Shown here: one piece after another, positions 8,325 to 16,500 of the stretch
Layout: each line of letters opens with the position of its first letter
Numbering within the stretch: position 1 is the stretch's first letter
NCBI GenBank assembly: GCA_020847775.1
Contig: JADLBI010000272.1
Span: 1-18,864 of the forward strand
Direction: 5' to 3'
Length of the DNA stretch: 18,864 nucleotides
Source: Opitutaceae bacterium
GTDB lineage: Bacteria; Verrucomicrobiota; Verrucomicrobiia; Opitutales; Opitutaceae
Position numbers and translations under genes: made by a program
Notes under the pieces: generated by a model
Database searches by the model: none
What the model was told of the DNA's origin: nothing
What the model saw: only the letters and a program-made list of their open reading frames with translations

Positions 8325-8786
8325 ATGCCCTCGCAACCCATTCCCGGCTCCACCGGCGAGGTGCTCACCTGCTTGCCTTCGGCCTACCAACCGCATGCCG
8401 CCACCGGCTTGCTGCATCTGCCGCGCTTCATCGCCAAGGCGAAATACGTCAAGGCGCACGGCGCGCTGCCCGCCAGCTACGCGAAGAACTACAAGCGCGG
8501 CATGGACAAGTTCCTCTCCCTGCACCTCGGCGTCTCCCCGGACGACATGGAGCGAATCGTGTTCGAATCCGCCACCGACACGGAGATGGACGCGCGCCTA
8601 CTGGCGCTTTTCCCGGCCGACTTGCGCGTCGCCCAATGGAACCGCAGCTATGTGCAAAAAGGCATGACCGAAAGCGGTCGCGAGTTTTTGCGGGAAGCAC
8701 TGACCAATATGGGCTGCGCGGATCGTGTGGGCGAAATCACCAGCGTGGCGGACCTGATCGAGTTCGACGAAGGCCGACTCGCGTGA
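8325..8786 (+). CDS. DUF5069 domain-containing protein
   Basis: A 153-residue soluble protein of unknown function, recognised as DUF5069-like from PRFIAKAKYVKAHGALP, YKRGMDKFLSLHLGVSPDDM and the C-terminal EFLREALTNMGCADRVGEITSVADLIEFDEGRL. Such genes occur in Verrucomicrobiota and some other environmental phyla. ATG 8325 is chosen because conserved-looking sequence begins soon after it. The frame is open further upstream, but that part overlaps the gltB end in another frame. It lies 19 bases after the gltB stop, so it is probably cotranscribed. No clear ribosome binding site, signal peptide or membrane segment is seen. Confidence 0.75.
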   Translation: MPSQPIPGSTGEVLTCLPSAYQPHAATGLLHLPRFIAKAKYVKAHGALPASYAKNYKRGMDKFLSLHLGVSPDDMERIVFESATDTEMDARLLALFPADLRVAQWNRSYVQKGMTESGREFLREALTNMGCADRVGEITSVADLIEFDEGRLA

Positions 8787-8880
8787 TCACGGCAGTGGGG
8801 TGTTTTGGTGATCTGGATCGACCGCCGAGGCCGACGCATTCGTCGCAACCCCGGCCATAGCTTGAATCCGCCAAAATAAA

Positions 8881-8906
8881 GAGCCGCTCCTCGAGAGGAG
8901 CGGCTC
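8881..8906 (-). terminator. Strong hairpin terminator of the small basic peptide gene
   Basis: GAGCCGCTCCTC (8881-8892) and GAGGAGCGGCTC (8895-8906) are perfect 12-base complements; in RNA the innermost pairs open to form a loop. On the minus strand the stem is followed by TTTATTTTGG, a T-rich tail expected of an intrinsic terminator. It starts 22 bases after the stop of the 19-residue gene. On the plus strand the stem has no T-run, so it serves the convergent DUF5069 gene less well. Confidence 0.75.
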
Positions 8907-8928
8907 ATGCATTAACGGCGGAAGAATA

Positions 8929-8988
8929 TTACTTCTTCTTAGCCGCGGCCTTTTTGGCCGGCTTTTTCTTAGCAGCTTTTTTTGCCAT
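8929..8988 (-). CDS. Tiny 19-residue Lys/Ala-rich basic peptide
   Basis: The product is MAKKAAKKKPAKKAAAKKK: ten lysines, seven alanines, one proline and the initiating Met. It resembles the AKP-rich tails of histone H1-like and HU-like proteins, so binding to nucleic acid or ribosomes is plausible but inferred. Three things support a real gene despite its size: AGGAG (8995-8999, minus strand) sits six bases before the ATG, which is rare in this window; the ORF ends in TAA; and a strong terminator follows 22 bases later. It is separated from its upstream neighbour by 200 bases containing palindromes. It could also be the leftover tail of a longer histone-like gene, but the placed ribosome binding site argues against that. 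Confidence 0.7.
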   Translation of the reverse strand: MAKKAAKKKPAKKAAAKKK

Positions 8989-8994
8989 ACGGTG

Positions 8995-8999
8995 CTCCT
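8995..8999 (-). promoter_or_regulatory. Shine-Dalgarno site of the 19-residue peptide gene
   Basis: AGGAG on the minus strand is six bases before the ATG at 8988. It is the clearest ribosome binding site in the window and decides the start of this tiny gene. Confidence 0.7.
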
Positions 9000-9052
9000 G
9001 TTTAGGGCTTTGGTTTAGTGTGACTCACCACGACCTATGGGGCGTCGTGCGC

Positions 9053-9072
9053 GAGTTACATTTTGGTAACTC
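9053..9072. repeat. GAGTTAC-N6-GTAACTC dyad upstream of the small peptide gene
   Basis: GAGTTAC (9053-9059) and GTAACTC (9066-9072) form a perfect 7-bp inverted repeat with a six-base AT-rich centre. On the minus strand it lies about 65 bases before the peptide ATG, a position that could be an operator or part of the promoter. No binding protein can be named. Confidence 0.4.
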
Positions 9073-9080
9073 AACATTCT

Positions 9081-9180
9081 GCGCGCTGCGCGCAACACAA
9101 ATTGCGCGAGAATTTTTCCAACGTGTTTCGCGCAATTTTCGCGACCGCGAAATTTCGCGCGCCATTTTTCGCGCGACACG
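9081..9180. repeat. Cluster of nested CGCG palindromes
   Basis: This 100-base noncoding stretch is packed with symmetric CGCG elements: GCGCGC-T-GCGCGC (9081-9093); AAATTGCGCGA (9099-9109) paired with TCGCGCAATTT (9128-9138); TTTCGCG-AC-CGCGAAA (9137-9152); the 14-bp perfect palindrome CGCGAAATTTCGCG (9146-9159); and repeats of TTTCGCGCG near 9153 and 9167. The units overlap, so several alternative cruciforms or hairpins are possible. It lies between the stop of the kinase-like gene and the peptide gene promoter region. No open frame with protein-like composition explains it. Confidence 0.6.
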
Positions 9181-9188
9181 CGCGTGGC

Positions 9189-10262
9189 TCACTCGTTGGG
9201 CTCCGCGGGATGATGCGACGCGATCACCTCGCGCAGCGTCGCGAGGTTTTGCCGCACGAGCGCGCCCATCGACTCGCACTCCAGGTATTCGTCGCGCTGA
9301 AAATGCTCCGCGAGCGCCACGCGCAACGTGTGCACCTTCTCCAGCGGCGCGATGGGGTCGCCCGCCATCTCGTGAAGCAGCGAGTCGAGCCGCGCGCGCG
9401 CGAGGTCGGCGCGCTGCACCATGAGGGTTTGCTCCTCGCGCTGGTATTGCAGGGCCGTCTGCGCGTGCAGGTGTTTGTTGCAGTAGTGCACGAGCGGTGT
9501 GTTGTCTTTGAAGAATTGCGGCAGGTAGAAATTTTTGCGCCCGTTGTAGGACTGCTGGTCGAAATCCATCGCGCGGATGCGCACTTGCGCGGCCTCGAAG
9601 TCCGGCGTGATGACGAAGACGAAGTTGTAGGAGCGCATGTCGCCGAGCAGCCGCACGAAGCAGCGTTCGTTGAACTTCACCAGCTCCTTCGCCACGCGCA
9701 CGGGCCGCAGTTCGGGATACTGCATCCATTTTTGGATGAACACGTCGCCCGGGATGCCGGCGATGTGCTCTTCCACGAGCGTTGTGCCGTGCGTCAGGTA
9801 GTTCAGGCGGTTGGGTGAGAGCAGGTGCTCCAACTCCAGACCGTAAACGCGCGAGGCATCGGCCTTTTTCACGTAAAAGTAGTCCTGGTTGTCGTTATAG
9901 GCGTTGACGACGCGCACCCGGAAAGGCGTGGAGTTGCCGAAGCTGCAATAATCCACGCGATCCACATAGAGGTGCTGCATCACGCTGAAGTCGCCGTCCA
10001 CCTTGAGCAGCGCGTAGATGCGCTTCAGGCCTTCGTAGAGATCCCCCATCTCATCGTAACGGTAAATGACGGTGTCCCACAGCGTGGGCTGGCCGTTGGC
10101 ATCCACCAGCGGGATCACTTCCTGAAAATCGCGCAGTCGCTCATAGGTCACGGGCAGCACCCGTTCGCGCTTGTAGCGTGCGAGGTAGTCGCGCAACCCG
10201 TCGTTCACGGGCATGCTGGGCTTGCGCGGGGTGGCCGCGATCGGATCTTCCGCCTCGTTCAT
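9189..10262 (-). CDS. Unrecognised protein with kinase-like motifs
   Basis: A 357-residue protein I cannot assign to a named family. Several segments fall in the order of a protein-kinase-like fold: YFYVKKAD (128-135, possible ATP-binding Lys), YGLELEH (140-146, possible helix-C Glu), TTLVEEHIAGIPGDVF (160-175, hinge-like), RLLGDMRSYNFVF (204-216, like the catalytic GDxxxxN loop) and IRAMDFDQQSYNG (229-241, like the metal-binding DFD/DFG motif). That assignment is inference. No signal peptide or membrane segment is seen. The start at ATG 10262 avoids a long low-complexity extension. It follows the Gfo/Idh gene by 49 bases and is probably the third gene of the AraC-Gfo/Idh run, or separately expressed. 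A fold prediction would decide. Confidence 0.7.
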   Translation of the reverse strand: MNEAEDPIAATPRKPSMPVNDGLRDYLARYKRERVLPVTYERLRDFQEVIPLVDANGQPTLWDTVIYRYDEMGDLYEGLKRIYALLKVDGDFSVMQHLYVDRVDYCSFGNSTPFRVRVVNAYNDNQDYFYVKKADASRVYGLELEHLLSPNRLNYLTHGTTLVEEHIAGIPGDVFIQKWMQYPELRPVRVAKELVKFNERCFVRLLGDMRSYNFVFVITPDFEAAQVRIRAMDFDQQSYNGRKNFYLPQFFKDNTPLVHYCNKHLHAQTALQYQREEQTLMVQRADLARARLDSLLHEMAGDPIAPLEKVHTLRVALAEHFQRDEYLECESMGALVRQNLATLREVIASHHPAEPNE

Positions 10263-10311
10263 GGGCCCAAGCTGATGGTCGATCCCGCGCGTGGCAACCT
10301 TGCGGGTTGAT

Positions 10312-11502
10312 TCAAGCACCACCGCGCTCGAACCATTTGACGAGATCGGCGCGCGGTGCCGGCACGTTTTGCAACACGCCGCCATGCCGCAGCGAGTCGG
10401 TGGCGGCGCAGCCGGCGGCGATGCTTTCGCGGGCGGCGAGCGGCGAGGTGTCGGTCTTGCCGCCGTGGCGCACGTAGCGGAGGAATTCGGCGATGATCTT
10501 CGGATCGGCCCCGCCGTGGGAGCCTTTTTCGACCTTAAATTTGTAGAGCTTGTCGCCGTTTGGGTTCCAACTGGCGCGCTTGTTCCAGAGTTTCAGGTGC
10601 GTGCCGGGCTCGCCATTGCCGAAGTTTTCGAGGCGGCCCGCGGTGCCGATGACGGTGTAGTTGCGCCAATAATCCGGTGTGTAATGGCACTGCGCGTAGG
10701 TCGCGAACACACCGTTGCTGAGTTTCATCTGCATTGTGCTCAAGTCCTCGACTTCGATGCGGTGGTTGAGCCCGCGCAGCTTGGTCGGCGGGAACTGGGT
10801 GAGATCCATCTCGTAGGTGTTGACTTTGCGCAGCTTGGCCGAGGCGGGTTGGCGGCCGGGCAACTGGTCATAGAGCGTGAGACCGCCGAGCGCGTTGACC
10901 GTGCGGCTGTAGCCGCCGCAGAGCCAGTGGATGATGTCGATGTCGTGCGCGGCTTTCTGCAACAACAGGCCGTTCACGTAGCGGCGCTCGGCGTGCCAGT
11001 CGCGGAAATAGAAGTCGCCGCCGTGGCCGACGAAGTGGCGGCACCAGCAGGCCTTCACTTCGCCAATCGCGCCGTCGTCGATCAGCGCCTTCATCTTTCG
11101 CACGAAGGCCATGTGCCGCATGTTGTGGCCGACGTAGAGTCGCGCCCGGTGCTTTTTCGCCGTTGCGAGGATGCGGTCGCAGCCCGCCGCGCTCAGGGCC
11201 ATCGGTTTTTCCAGATAGAGCGCGAGGCCTTGTTCGAGCACGGCGACGGCTTGCTCTTCATGCAAAAAGTCCGGCGTGCCGACGATCACAGCGTCGAGAT
11301 TTTGTTTCAGTAGCTCGCGATAATCGCTGGTGGCGAAGATACCCGAACCAAAATCCTGGCGGTTGCGGGCGAGCGTGTCGGCGCTGACATCGCAGCAGGC
11401 GACGACGCGCGCGCCACGGCCGGGTTGATGGGCGATGCGGGCGAGCCAGCCGCCGCGGCCGCCGGAGCCGATGACGCCGAGTTGAAGGTCGTTGTTTTTC
11501 AT
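10312..11502 (-). CDS. Gfo/Idh/MocA family oxidoreductase
   Basis: A 396-residue NAD(P)-dependent sugar or inositol oxidoreductase. The N-terminal Rossmann motif is GVIGSGGRGGW (9-19). The family-defining Glu-Lys-Pro is at 98-100 (LYLEKPMAL), and the substrate-site helix KAAHDIDIIHWLCGG is at 183-197 with His186 and Asp187. These enzymes oxidise or reduce cyclitols, sugars or glycosides in the cytoplasm. No twin-arginine leader is present. The start ATG 11502 is 12 bases after the stop of the AraC gene, so both are almost surely cotranscribed. The linked regulator and the divergent PhyH gene suggest a small inducible pathway. The exact substrate cannot be read from sequence. Confidence 0.9.
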   Translation of the reverse strand: MKNNDLQLGVIGSGGRGGWLARIAHQPGRGARVVACCDVSADTLARNRQDFGSGIFATSDYRELLKQNLDAVIVGTPDFLHEEQAVAVLEQGLALYLEKPMALSAAGCDRILATAKKHRARLYVGHNMRHMAFVRKMKALIDDGAIGEVKACWCRHFVGHGGDFYFRDWHAERRYVNGLLLQKAAHDIDIIHWLCGGYSRTVNALGGLTLYDQLPGRQPASAKLRKVNTYEMDLTQFPPTKLRGLNHRIEVEDLSTMQMKLSNGVFATYAQCHYTPDYWRNYTVIGTAGRLENFGNGEPGTHLKLWNKRASWNPNGDKLYKFKVEKGSHGGADPKIIAEFLRYVRHGGKTDTSPLAARESIAAGCAATDSLRHGGVLQNVPAPRADLVKWFERGGA

Positions 11503-11514
11503 GGGGAGATAAAA

Positions 11515-12375
11515 TCAGGGTTTGGCGGCGGGCTGGTGCTGCCGACGGTAATCGAGCGGACGCAGGCCGCGCGAGTGCCCGGCAAAGGCCGCGTAAAATG
11601 GCGCCAACGACAAAAACCCGCTCTCCATGGCGACATCGAGCACTTTCAGGTCGGTCGTGACGAGCAGGCGTTGCGCATGCGACACGCGCAGGCGCGTGAG
11701 GTAGGCCCAAACACTGGTGCCGCATTGCTTCTTGAAAACGCGCATCAGGTATTTCGGGTGCAGCCCGGCGTCGTCGGCGATAGCCTGCACCGTGATCGGC
11801 TCGCGGTAATGCTGCGCGATGAAGCGCGTGACGCCGGCCAATTGCGCCACGCAGTCGCCGGGCCGCGGTTGGCGCGACCGGGGAGCGCGCGGTGAGGCCA
11901 GCGCCAACCGGTGGAAACGCGCTTCCATTTCGAGCAGCATGGCGCGGCGTTGGGCGGGGTTGGCACTGGTAACGTCCCCCCGCCAGCGTTCCAACGCCAC
12001 GCGTTCCGCCGGATCGGGCGCGCCGGCCACGATTTCACCGGCCAGCAGTCGCTCACCCAAGGCGTTGGGCAACTGCCATTGCAGAAACCACGCGAGGGGC
12101 AGGGTGATCCAGATTCCCTGGCCGACAATACCCGGGGCCACGGTCTGGTGCGGGATACCGCCCCACAACACCGTGAAGCAATCGGTTTCAACCGGCACCA
12201 CCGCGCCACCGTGCAGGTAAGAGAAGCCCCCGTCGTAAAGGTAGTTCACCTCGATGTCGGGATGGGTGTGCGGGTGCGACATCATGCCGGTGCCGTGTTG
12301 TTGCCAGACGCGAAAGCCCAACTCGTTTTCGTGGTGCGTTTCAATGGGCGCGCTGGTGCGGGGCATGGTTACCAT
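11515..12375 (-). CDS. AraC-family transcriptional regulator with cupin sensor domain
   Basis: A 286-residue regulator. An N-terminal cupin-like domain has the His-rich strand SHPHTHPDIEVNYLYDGG (33-50) and WGGIPHQ (71-77). The C-terminal AraC DNA-binding domain has two helix-turn-helix units, near 195-215 (TVQAIADDAGLHPKYLMRVFK) and 243-265 (LKVLDVAMESGFLSLAPFYAAF). The second lacks some usual residues: FLSLAPFYAAFAGHSRGLRPLDYR replaces the common FxSxSxFxxxFKxxxGxxPxxYR pattern. It lies just upstream of Gfo/Idh on the same strand and divergent from a PhyH gene, so it probably controls both through 12376-12438. The sensed ligand is unknown, probably a sugar. ATG 12366, three codons on, is an alternative start. 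Confidence 0.9.
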   Translation of the reverse strand: MVTMPRTSAPIETHHENELGFRVWQQHGTGMMSHPHTHPDIEVNYLYDGGFSYLHGGAVVPVETDCFTVLWGGIPHQTVAPGIVGQGIWITLPLAWFLQWQLPNALGERLLAGEIVAGAPDPAERVALERWRGDVTSANPAQRRAMLLEMEARFHRLALASPRAPRSRQPRPGDCVAQLAGVTRFIAQHYREPITVQAIADDAGLHPKYLMRVFKKQCGTSVWAYLTRLRVSHAQRLLVTTDLKVLDVAMESGFLSLAPFYAAFAGHSRGLRPLDYRRQHQPAAKP

Positions 12376-12438
12376 TAAAGATAACTTGCGGAATAAACGG
12401 AAAGAAAGTTTTGGATAGTTCTGCTAAACTAGCCCGCC
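12376..12438. promoter_or_regulatory. Divergent AraC / PhyH intergenic control region
   Basis: These 63 bases are the only space between the AraC start and the divergent PhyH start, and are distinctly AT-rich against the surroundings. They hold two A-rich similar segments, AAAGATAACTT (from 12377) and AAAGAAAGTTT (from 12401), spaced 24 bases apart, as would suit tandem AraC half-sites on one DNA face. A short dyad TAGTT-CTGCTA-AACTA (12416-12431) follows. No convincing -35/-10 pair was found. The function is inferred from position. Confidence 0.4.
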
Positions 12439-13356
12439 ATGGAACAACGCTTCGTTAACCACCTGCCCCCACCGCCCGTCGTCAACGTCCCCTCCGCCAA
12501 GGTGCCGACCGAACTCGACGAGTATCTTTTCGACCTCAACGGCTTCATCATCATCAAGGGCGCCCTCTCCAAGGCGGAGGTCGCCGACGCCAACGCCCGC
12601 ATCGCGCAAATCCCGCGGGCGCTGCCCCGCGCGGGTTGGCACGGCTGGGTGCAGCGCGAGGATCATCCCGAGCACCGCGGCATCAGCTACCAACAGGTAT
12701 ATGAACTCGGCGGCACCTTCGAGCGGATGATCGATCACCCGAACTGGATCAACTACGTGGCGCGCTTCGTCGGCGGGCACGACAATTTCGACTACCACCA
12801 CGGCCCGCTCTTCATTGACGAGAACTTCTACACCATCCGCGGTCCCGGCGAGGCCATCCCGCTGCACGCCGGCGGCCATGACTACTGCAAGCGCATGGCC
12901 TACGGCTACCACGACGGTCGTTTTCACTGCAACCAGATCAACGTGCTCGTGGCCTTCAGCGACATCGGCCCCGGCGACGGCGCGACGATGGTCATCCCCG
13001 GTTCGCACAAGTCCACCGTCATTCACCCCTATTTCGTGAAACGAAACCAGGAGCAGCGCAACGAGTGGGCCGACGGCGGTGGCGCCTCGGTGGACGGCGT
13101 GCCCGGCGCGATCGAGGTGCACATGGAGGCGGGCGATGCGATCATCTTTGTGGACTCGACCTGCCACGGCTCGGCCAAACGCGCGAACCCCGGCGAGCGC
13201 CTCATCTCGGTTTTCCGCTACGGCTCGTCGTGGAATCGCACCCGCTGGGGTTACCACGCCTCGCCGGAGTTGCTGGCGCGGGCAAATCCCTTCGCGCGCA
13301 AAATCATCCACCCGCAGGATTACCAGCGTCCGCCGGGCACCGCCGCGCGCTGGTAA
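12439..13356 (+). CDS. PhyH-family oxygenase with non-canonical iron-binding motif
   Basis: A 305-residue member of the phytanoyl-CoA dioxygenase family, recognised by LFDLNGFIIIKGALSKAEV (30-48), VLVAFSDIGPGDGATMVIPGSHKS (169-192) and the C-terminal FVDSTCHGSAKRANPGERLISVFRY (237-261) with distal His243 and the 2-oxoglutarate-binding Arg254. The usual HxD motif is absent: the corresponding loop reads PLHAGGHDYC (141-150), giving either His143-x-Gly145 or a shifted His147-Asp148. Related Planctomycete and Verrucomicrobial proteins often have HGG here, so this looks like a subfamily trait rather than damage. The gene is divergent from the AraC gene, 63 bases away, and probably under its control. 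The substrate is unknown. ATG 12439 is the first start in the frame. Confidence 0.85.
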   Translation: MEQRFVNHLPPPPVVNVPSAKVPTELDEYLFDLNGFIIIKGALSKAEVADANARIAQIPRALPRAGWHGWVQREDHPEHRGISYQQVYELGGTFERMIDHPNWINYVARFVGGHDNFDYHHGPLFIDENFYTIRGPGEAIPLHAGGHDYCKRMAYGYHDGRFHCNQINVLVAFSDIGPGDGATMVIPGSHKSTVIHPYFVKRNQEQRNEWADGGGASVDGVPGAIEVHMEAGDAIIFVDSTCHGSAKRANPGERLISVFRYGSSWNRTRWGYHASPELLARANPFARKIIHPQDYQRPPGTAARW

Positions 13357-13401
13357 GCGCGGCGTATCACCCAGCCCACCCTTTCGGGTGCAGCCATCAA
13401 G

Positions 13402-13434
13402 CGCGGCTACGGCGGTGTGGCCAAAGTAGCCGCG
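13402..13434. repeat. REP-like palindrome downstream of PhyH
   Basis: CGCGGCTAC (13402-13410) and GTAGCCGCG (13426-13434) are exact 9-bp complements around a 15-base spacer. The GTAGCCGCG core recurs at 16886-16894 on the other side of the restriction enzyme gene, within a longer hairpin. The element sits in the 218-base gap between the PhyH stop and the convergent restriction enzyme gene. The rest of that gap shows no gene I can support. Confidence 0.5.
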
Positions 13435-13574
13435 TTGGAGCAGAGCGATAACGTGGCGATGTCTTCCCCGCTGGGCGCGCTTATCCGCGTTTTGCGCCAC
13501 CGCCTCGGCCTCCAACCGCTCAAATTGCTGGTGCTGAAAAATCGGTGACCCCACGGGCGGGCCGGGCCCAAGGC

Positions 13575-16500
13575 TCAGATCAGCTCGTCGTCGGCTTTGC
13601 CGCGCTGGGGTTTGCGGGCTTTGGGCGCGGCGGCGGTTTTCGCCTCCGCGGCGGCGCGAGAGAGGTTCAAGGCGAGGAGGCGTTCGAGGATTTGCTCGTC
13701 GTTCAGGTCGGCGGGCCAGCCGTAGGCGGCGGCGACGGCGGCATCCAATTTCCGGTGCGCGTGGTCGAGCCAGGCGGGGCGTTCGTTGTAGAGGGCGGTG
13801 AGCGTGCGCTTCTTCAACTCGGCGGCGCAGGTGGCGTCGCGCGCTTCGAGGCGCGGGTAGCGGACGGTGCCGACGCCGGTCTGCGCATTAACCGTTTTGG
13901 CATCGAGGAAACGACTCCACGGGCCGCCGGCGGTGCCGGGAAATTCGAGGGTGACGGTGCGGGTCCACTCCGGCGGGTTGAGCCAGCGTTCGCGGAGGTC
14001 GCTCAACTCCTGCGCCGCGGCGGCGATGGCGGCGCGGTGCGCGGCCTCGCCGTAAAGCGCGGGGTCTTCCTTGACCGTGAAGTAAAAGTGCGCCGCTTCA
14101 GCCTCCGATTGCGGCGTGCTCTCGCCCGTCGGCAACGGCTCCTGCAAAGCGAAGGGAAAGGGGAAAGTCTCGAAACACTCCGTGGGGTTGTAGGTAGGAC
14201 GCTCACCTCCGTGGAGTGCTTGGGTCGCGTTTGTCCACAATTCGTGAATCCTCGATTGCAGCACGCCAAAGCGGCAATCATCGGCGAAGGCGATGGCGAT
14301 GACCTTGGAGTCGGGCAGGACAGGTGAATCCTGCCAGACGAACAAGCGATGCTTGGCCACGCGGGCTGTGCCGAGATAGCGATGCAGCGCGGAAGTGGCT
14401 TCGCGAAAATCTGGCAATGTTCTGCCGAGTAACCACCAGTGGTTCTTACGCCACTTGTCGTTATTCTTCATGCGCTCGGCCTTCACGTGTTCGACCACGT
14501 GCTTGAACGGTGCCTCGTAGAGAGCGGCGGCTTCTACTCTCGTGCCGACGCCGAAATCCACGATCCATCGCTTCGAGTCGTTTTGCACGAGATCGCTGCC
14601 GTTACGGAATGGGCGCAAAACATCGCTGTTGGGTTTTCCGTGCGGATTGACGCCGCGGAGCATCGCCAGCGCTGTTTCATGGGAGATGTCGAAGTCGCCG
14701 ACTTTCGTCGTGCCCATGAAACAGAGTTGCTCGTTGTCTTTGAGATAGGCCTTGCCGGTGACGTCGATACCGCTGGTGAGGTCGGCGTGAATCTCTGCGA
14801 CCGGCTCGTCGTCGAGCGTGGGTTTGTCGGCAATATCGGGTCCGGCGAATCCCACCATGCAGATGCGGATGGCGGTGCCGGCATCGAACCAGTCGCGATC
14901 CGAGATGGCGAAGAAGATCTTGCCAGATTCCTTGATGCGCTCGAAAGCCCGGCGCGAAGAAACCTGTTTGGAGCCCGTGGTCGCAAGCAGACCGGCGCGC
15001 TGGCACTTGCCCTTGGCGATTTGCTCACGCGCCTTCTCAAACCAGTAGCAGCAGAAATCTGAAGTGGCAGGCAGACGGGCGCCGAAGACTTCAAAAATCG
15101 CCGCAGTGTAGTCGTCACCGAGTTCGGTGCGGAGGCGTTTGTTGCCGAGGAACGGCGGGTTGCCGACGATGACGTCGCACTTCGGCCAGACGCGTTCGGT
15201 GTAGAATTTGAGGTTGGGGTCGGCGGTGTGCTCGTCGGCGCGGGCTTCCTTCAGGTTGCGCGGCTTGAGACCGAAGTGGGGTTCGAGCAGCGCGTCCTCG
15301 TTGCGGAAGCCGTCGAGATTTTGCAGGACGGGCGTGTGGTCGTTGTCGAAGCCGTTGTCGCGCCGCCATTGGAGATAGCCGATCTGCACGGAGACCTGCG
15401 CGAGCTCGTAGGCGTAGGGGTTGATCTCGATCGCGCGGAGCTGCTGCACACCGACCTTGGGCGCGAGCTTGAAGACGAGCTGCGTGGCGTAGGCGAGGAC
15501 CTCCTTCTCGAGAGCGATGAGGAGCTGGAGCGACACGTAGAGGAAGTTGCAGATGCCGCAGGAGGGATCGAGCACAGTTGTGGCGGCGAGTTGCTTCTGG
15601 AACGCGGCGAGCGCGTCGCGCTGCGCGGGCGTGCCCTTGGCGTAGGCGGGGGCGAGCGTGCGCTTGAGCGCGGCCCACTCGCGGCGGAGCGGGGCCATGA
15701 GCACGGGCTCGATAAGCGTTTTGATGTCGGCTTCGTTCGTGTAGTGCGCGCCGAGCTGGGAACGCTGCTCCGGCTCCAGCGCGCGCTCGAACAGCGTGCC
15801 CATGATGGCCGGTTGAATAAACTGCCATTTGGCTTCGCCGGCCTCGGCCAGCTGCTTTAATTCGTCCTCGGTCAACTCGAAGACGGTGGCTTCCTCGAAG
15901 AGGTGCCCGTTGAAGTGACGGATCTTGTCCTTCCCGAAGGTGCCCCCGGTGGCCATGACGGCGAAGAGGTTTTCCATGGCGGTGGCGAGGTGCCCCAGAT
16001 CGTTGAGCCCGGTCTTGAGGAGATCGGAAAAGAGCCGGGGCGGGAGCAGGCCGGTGTCCTCGGCGAAGAAACAGAAAACGATGCGGTTGAGGAAGCGGGC
16101 GATGCGGAGGTTCTTGCGCTGGGCGAAATTCATCTCGGCCCGGGTCCGCGCGTCCGTCAGCTCGACGGCCTCGCGCTTCTGGAGCGATTTGGCGATCGCG
16201 GCGATTTGCCCGGCGAGGCCCGCGGTGACCTCGGCGGTGGTGCGGGTGGGCTTGAGCGCGGCCGGATCGGCGAACGCGGCGCGGAGCACACGCCAGTTCT
16301 GCGGTTCATCAATGCGCGTGAGGTGGAAGTCGTAGGTCTCCTGCACCGTGCCGTTGAAGTTGGTGCGGATGATGAAATTCTCGAAATCGCAGACGACGAG
16401 GAGCGGCGGGTTGAGGAGCGACTCGCGGTAGCGCAGGAGCTGGCCGTAGGCCTCGTGGAGGTTCTTGTGCTTGCCCTTGTATTCCCAGGCGAAGCAGTCC

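Noticed and set aside
9053..9180. CRISPR-like repeats in the palindrome cluster
   Set aside because: The repeated units are short, overlapping and irregular, with no constant spacer length and no cas genes nearby.
8954..9424. Plus-strand open frame across the basic-peptide gene and CGCG cluster
   Set aside because: The sequence is Arg/Ala/Phe-rich and overlaps palindromes and the antisense of two supported genes; no ribosome binding site or domain.
13357..13548. In-frame open stretch after the PhyH stop, ending at TGA 13546-13548
   Set aside because: It could suggest read-through or a broken C-terminus, but PhyH is already full length, and the extension overlaps a REP-like palindrome and shows no known domain.
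12424..13554. A 376-codon minus-strand open frame opposite PhyH
   Set aside because: PhyH on the plus strand has family motifs; the antisense product has none.
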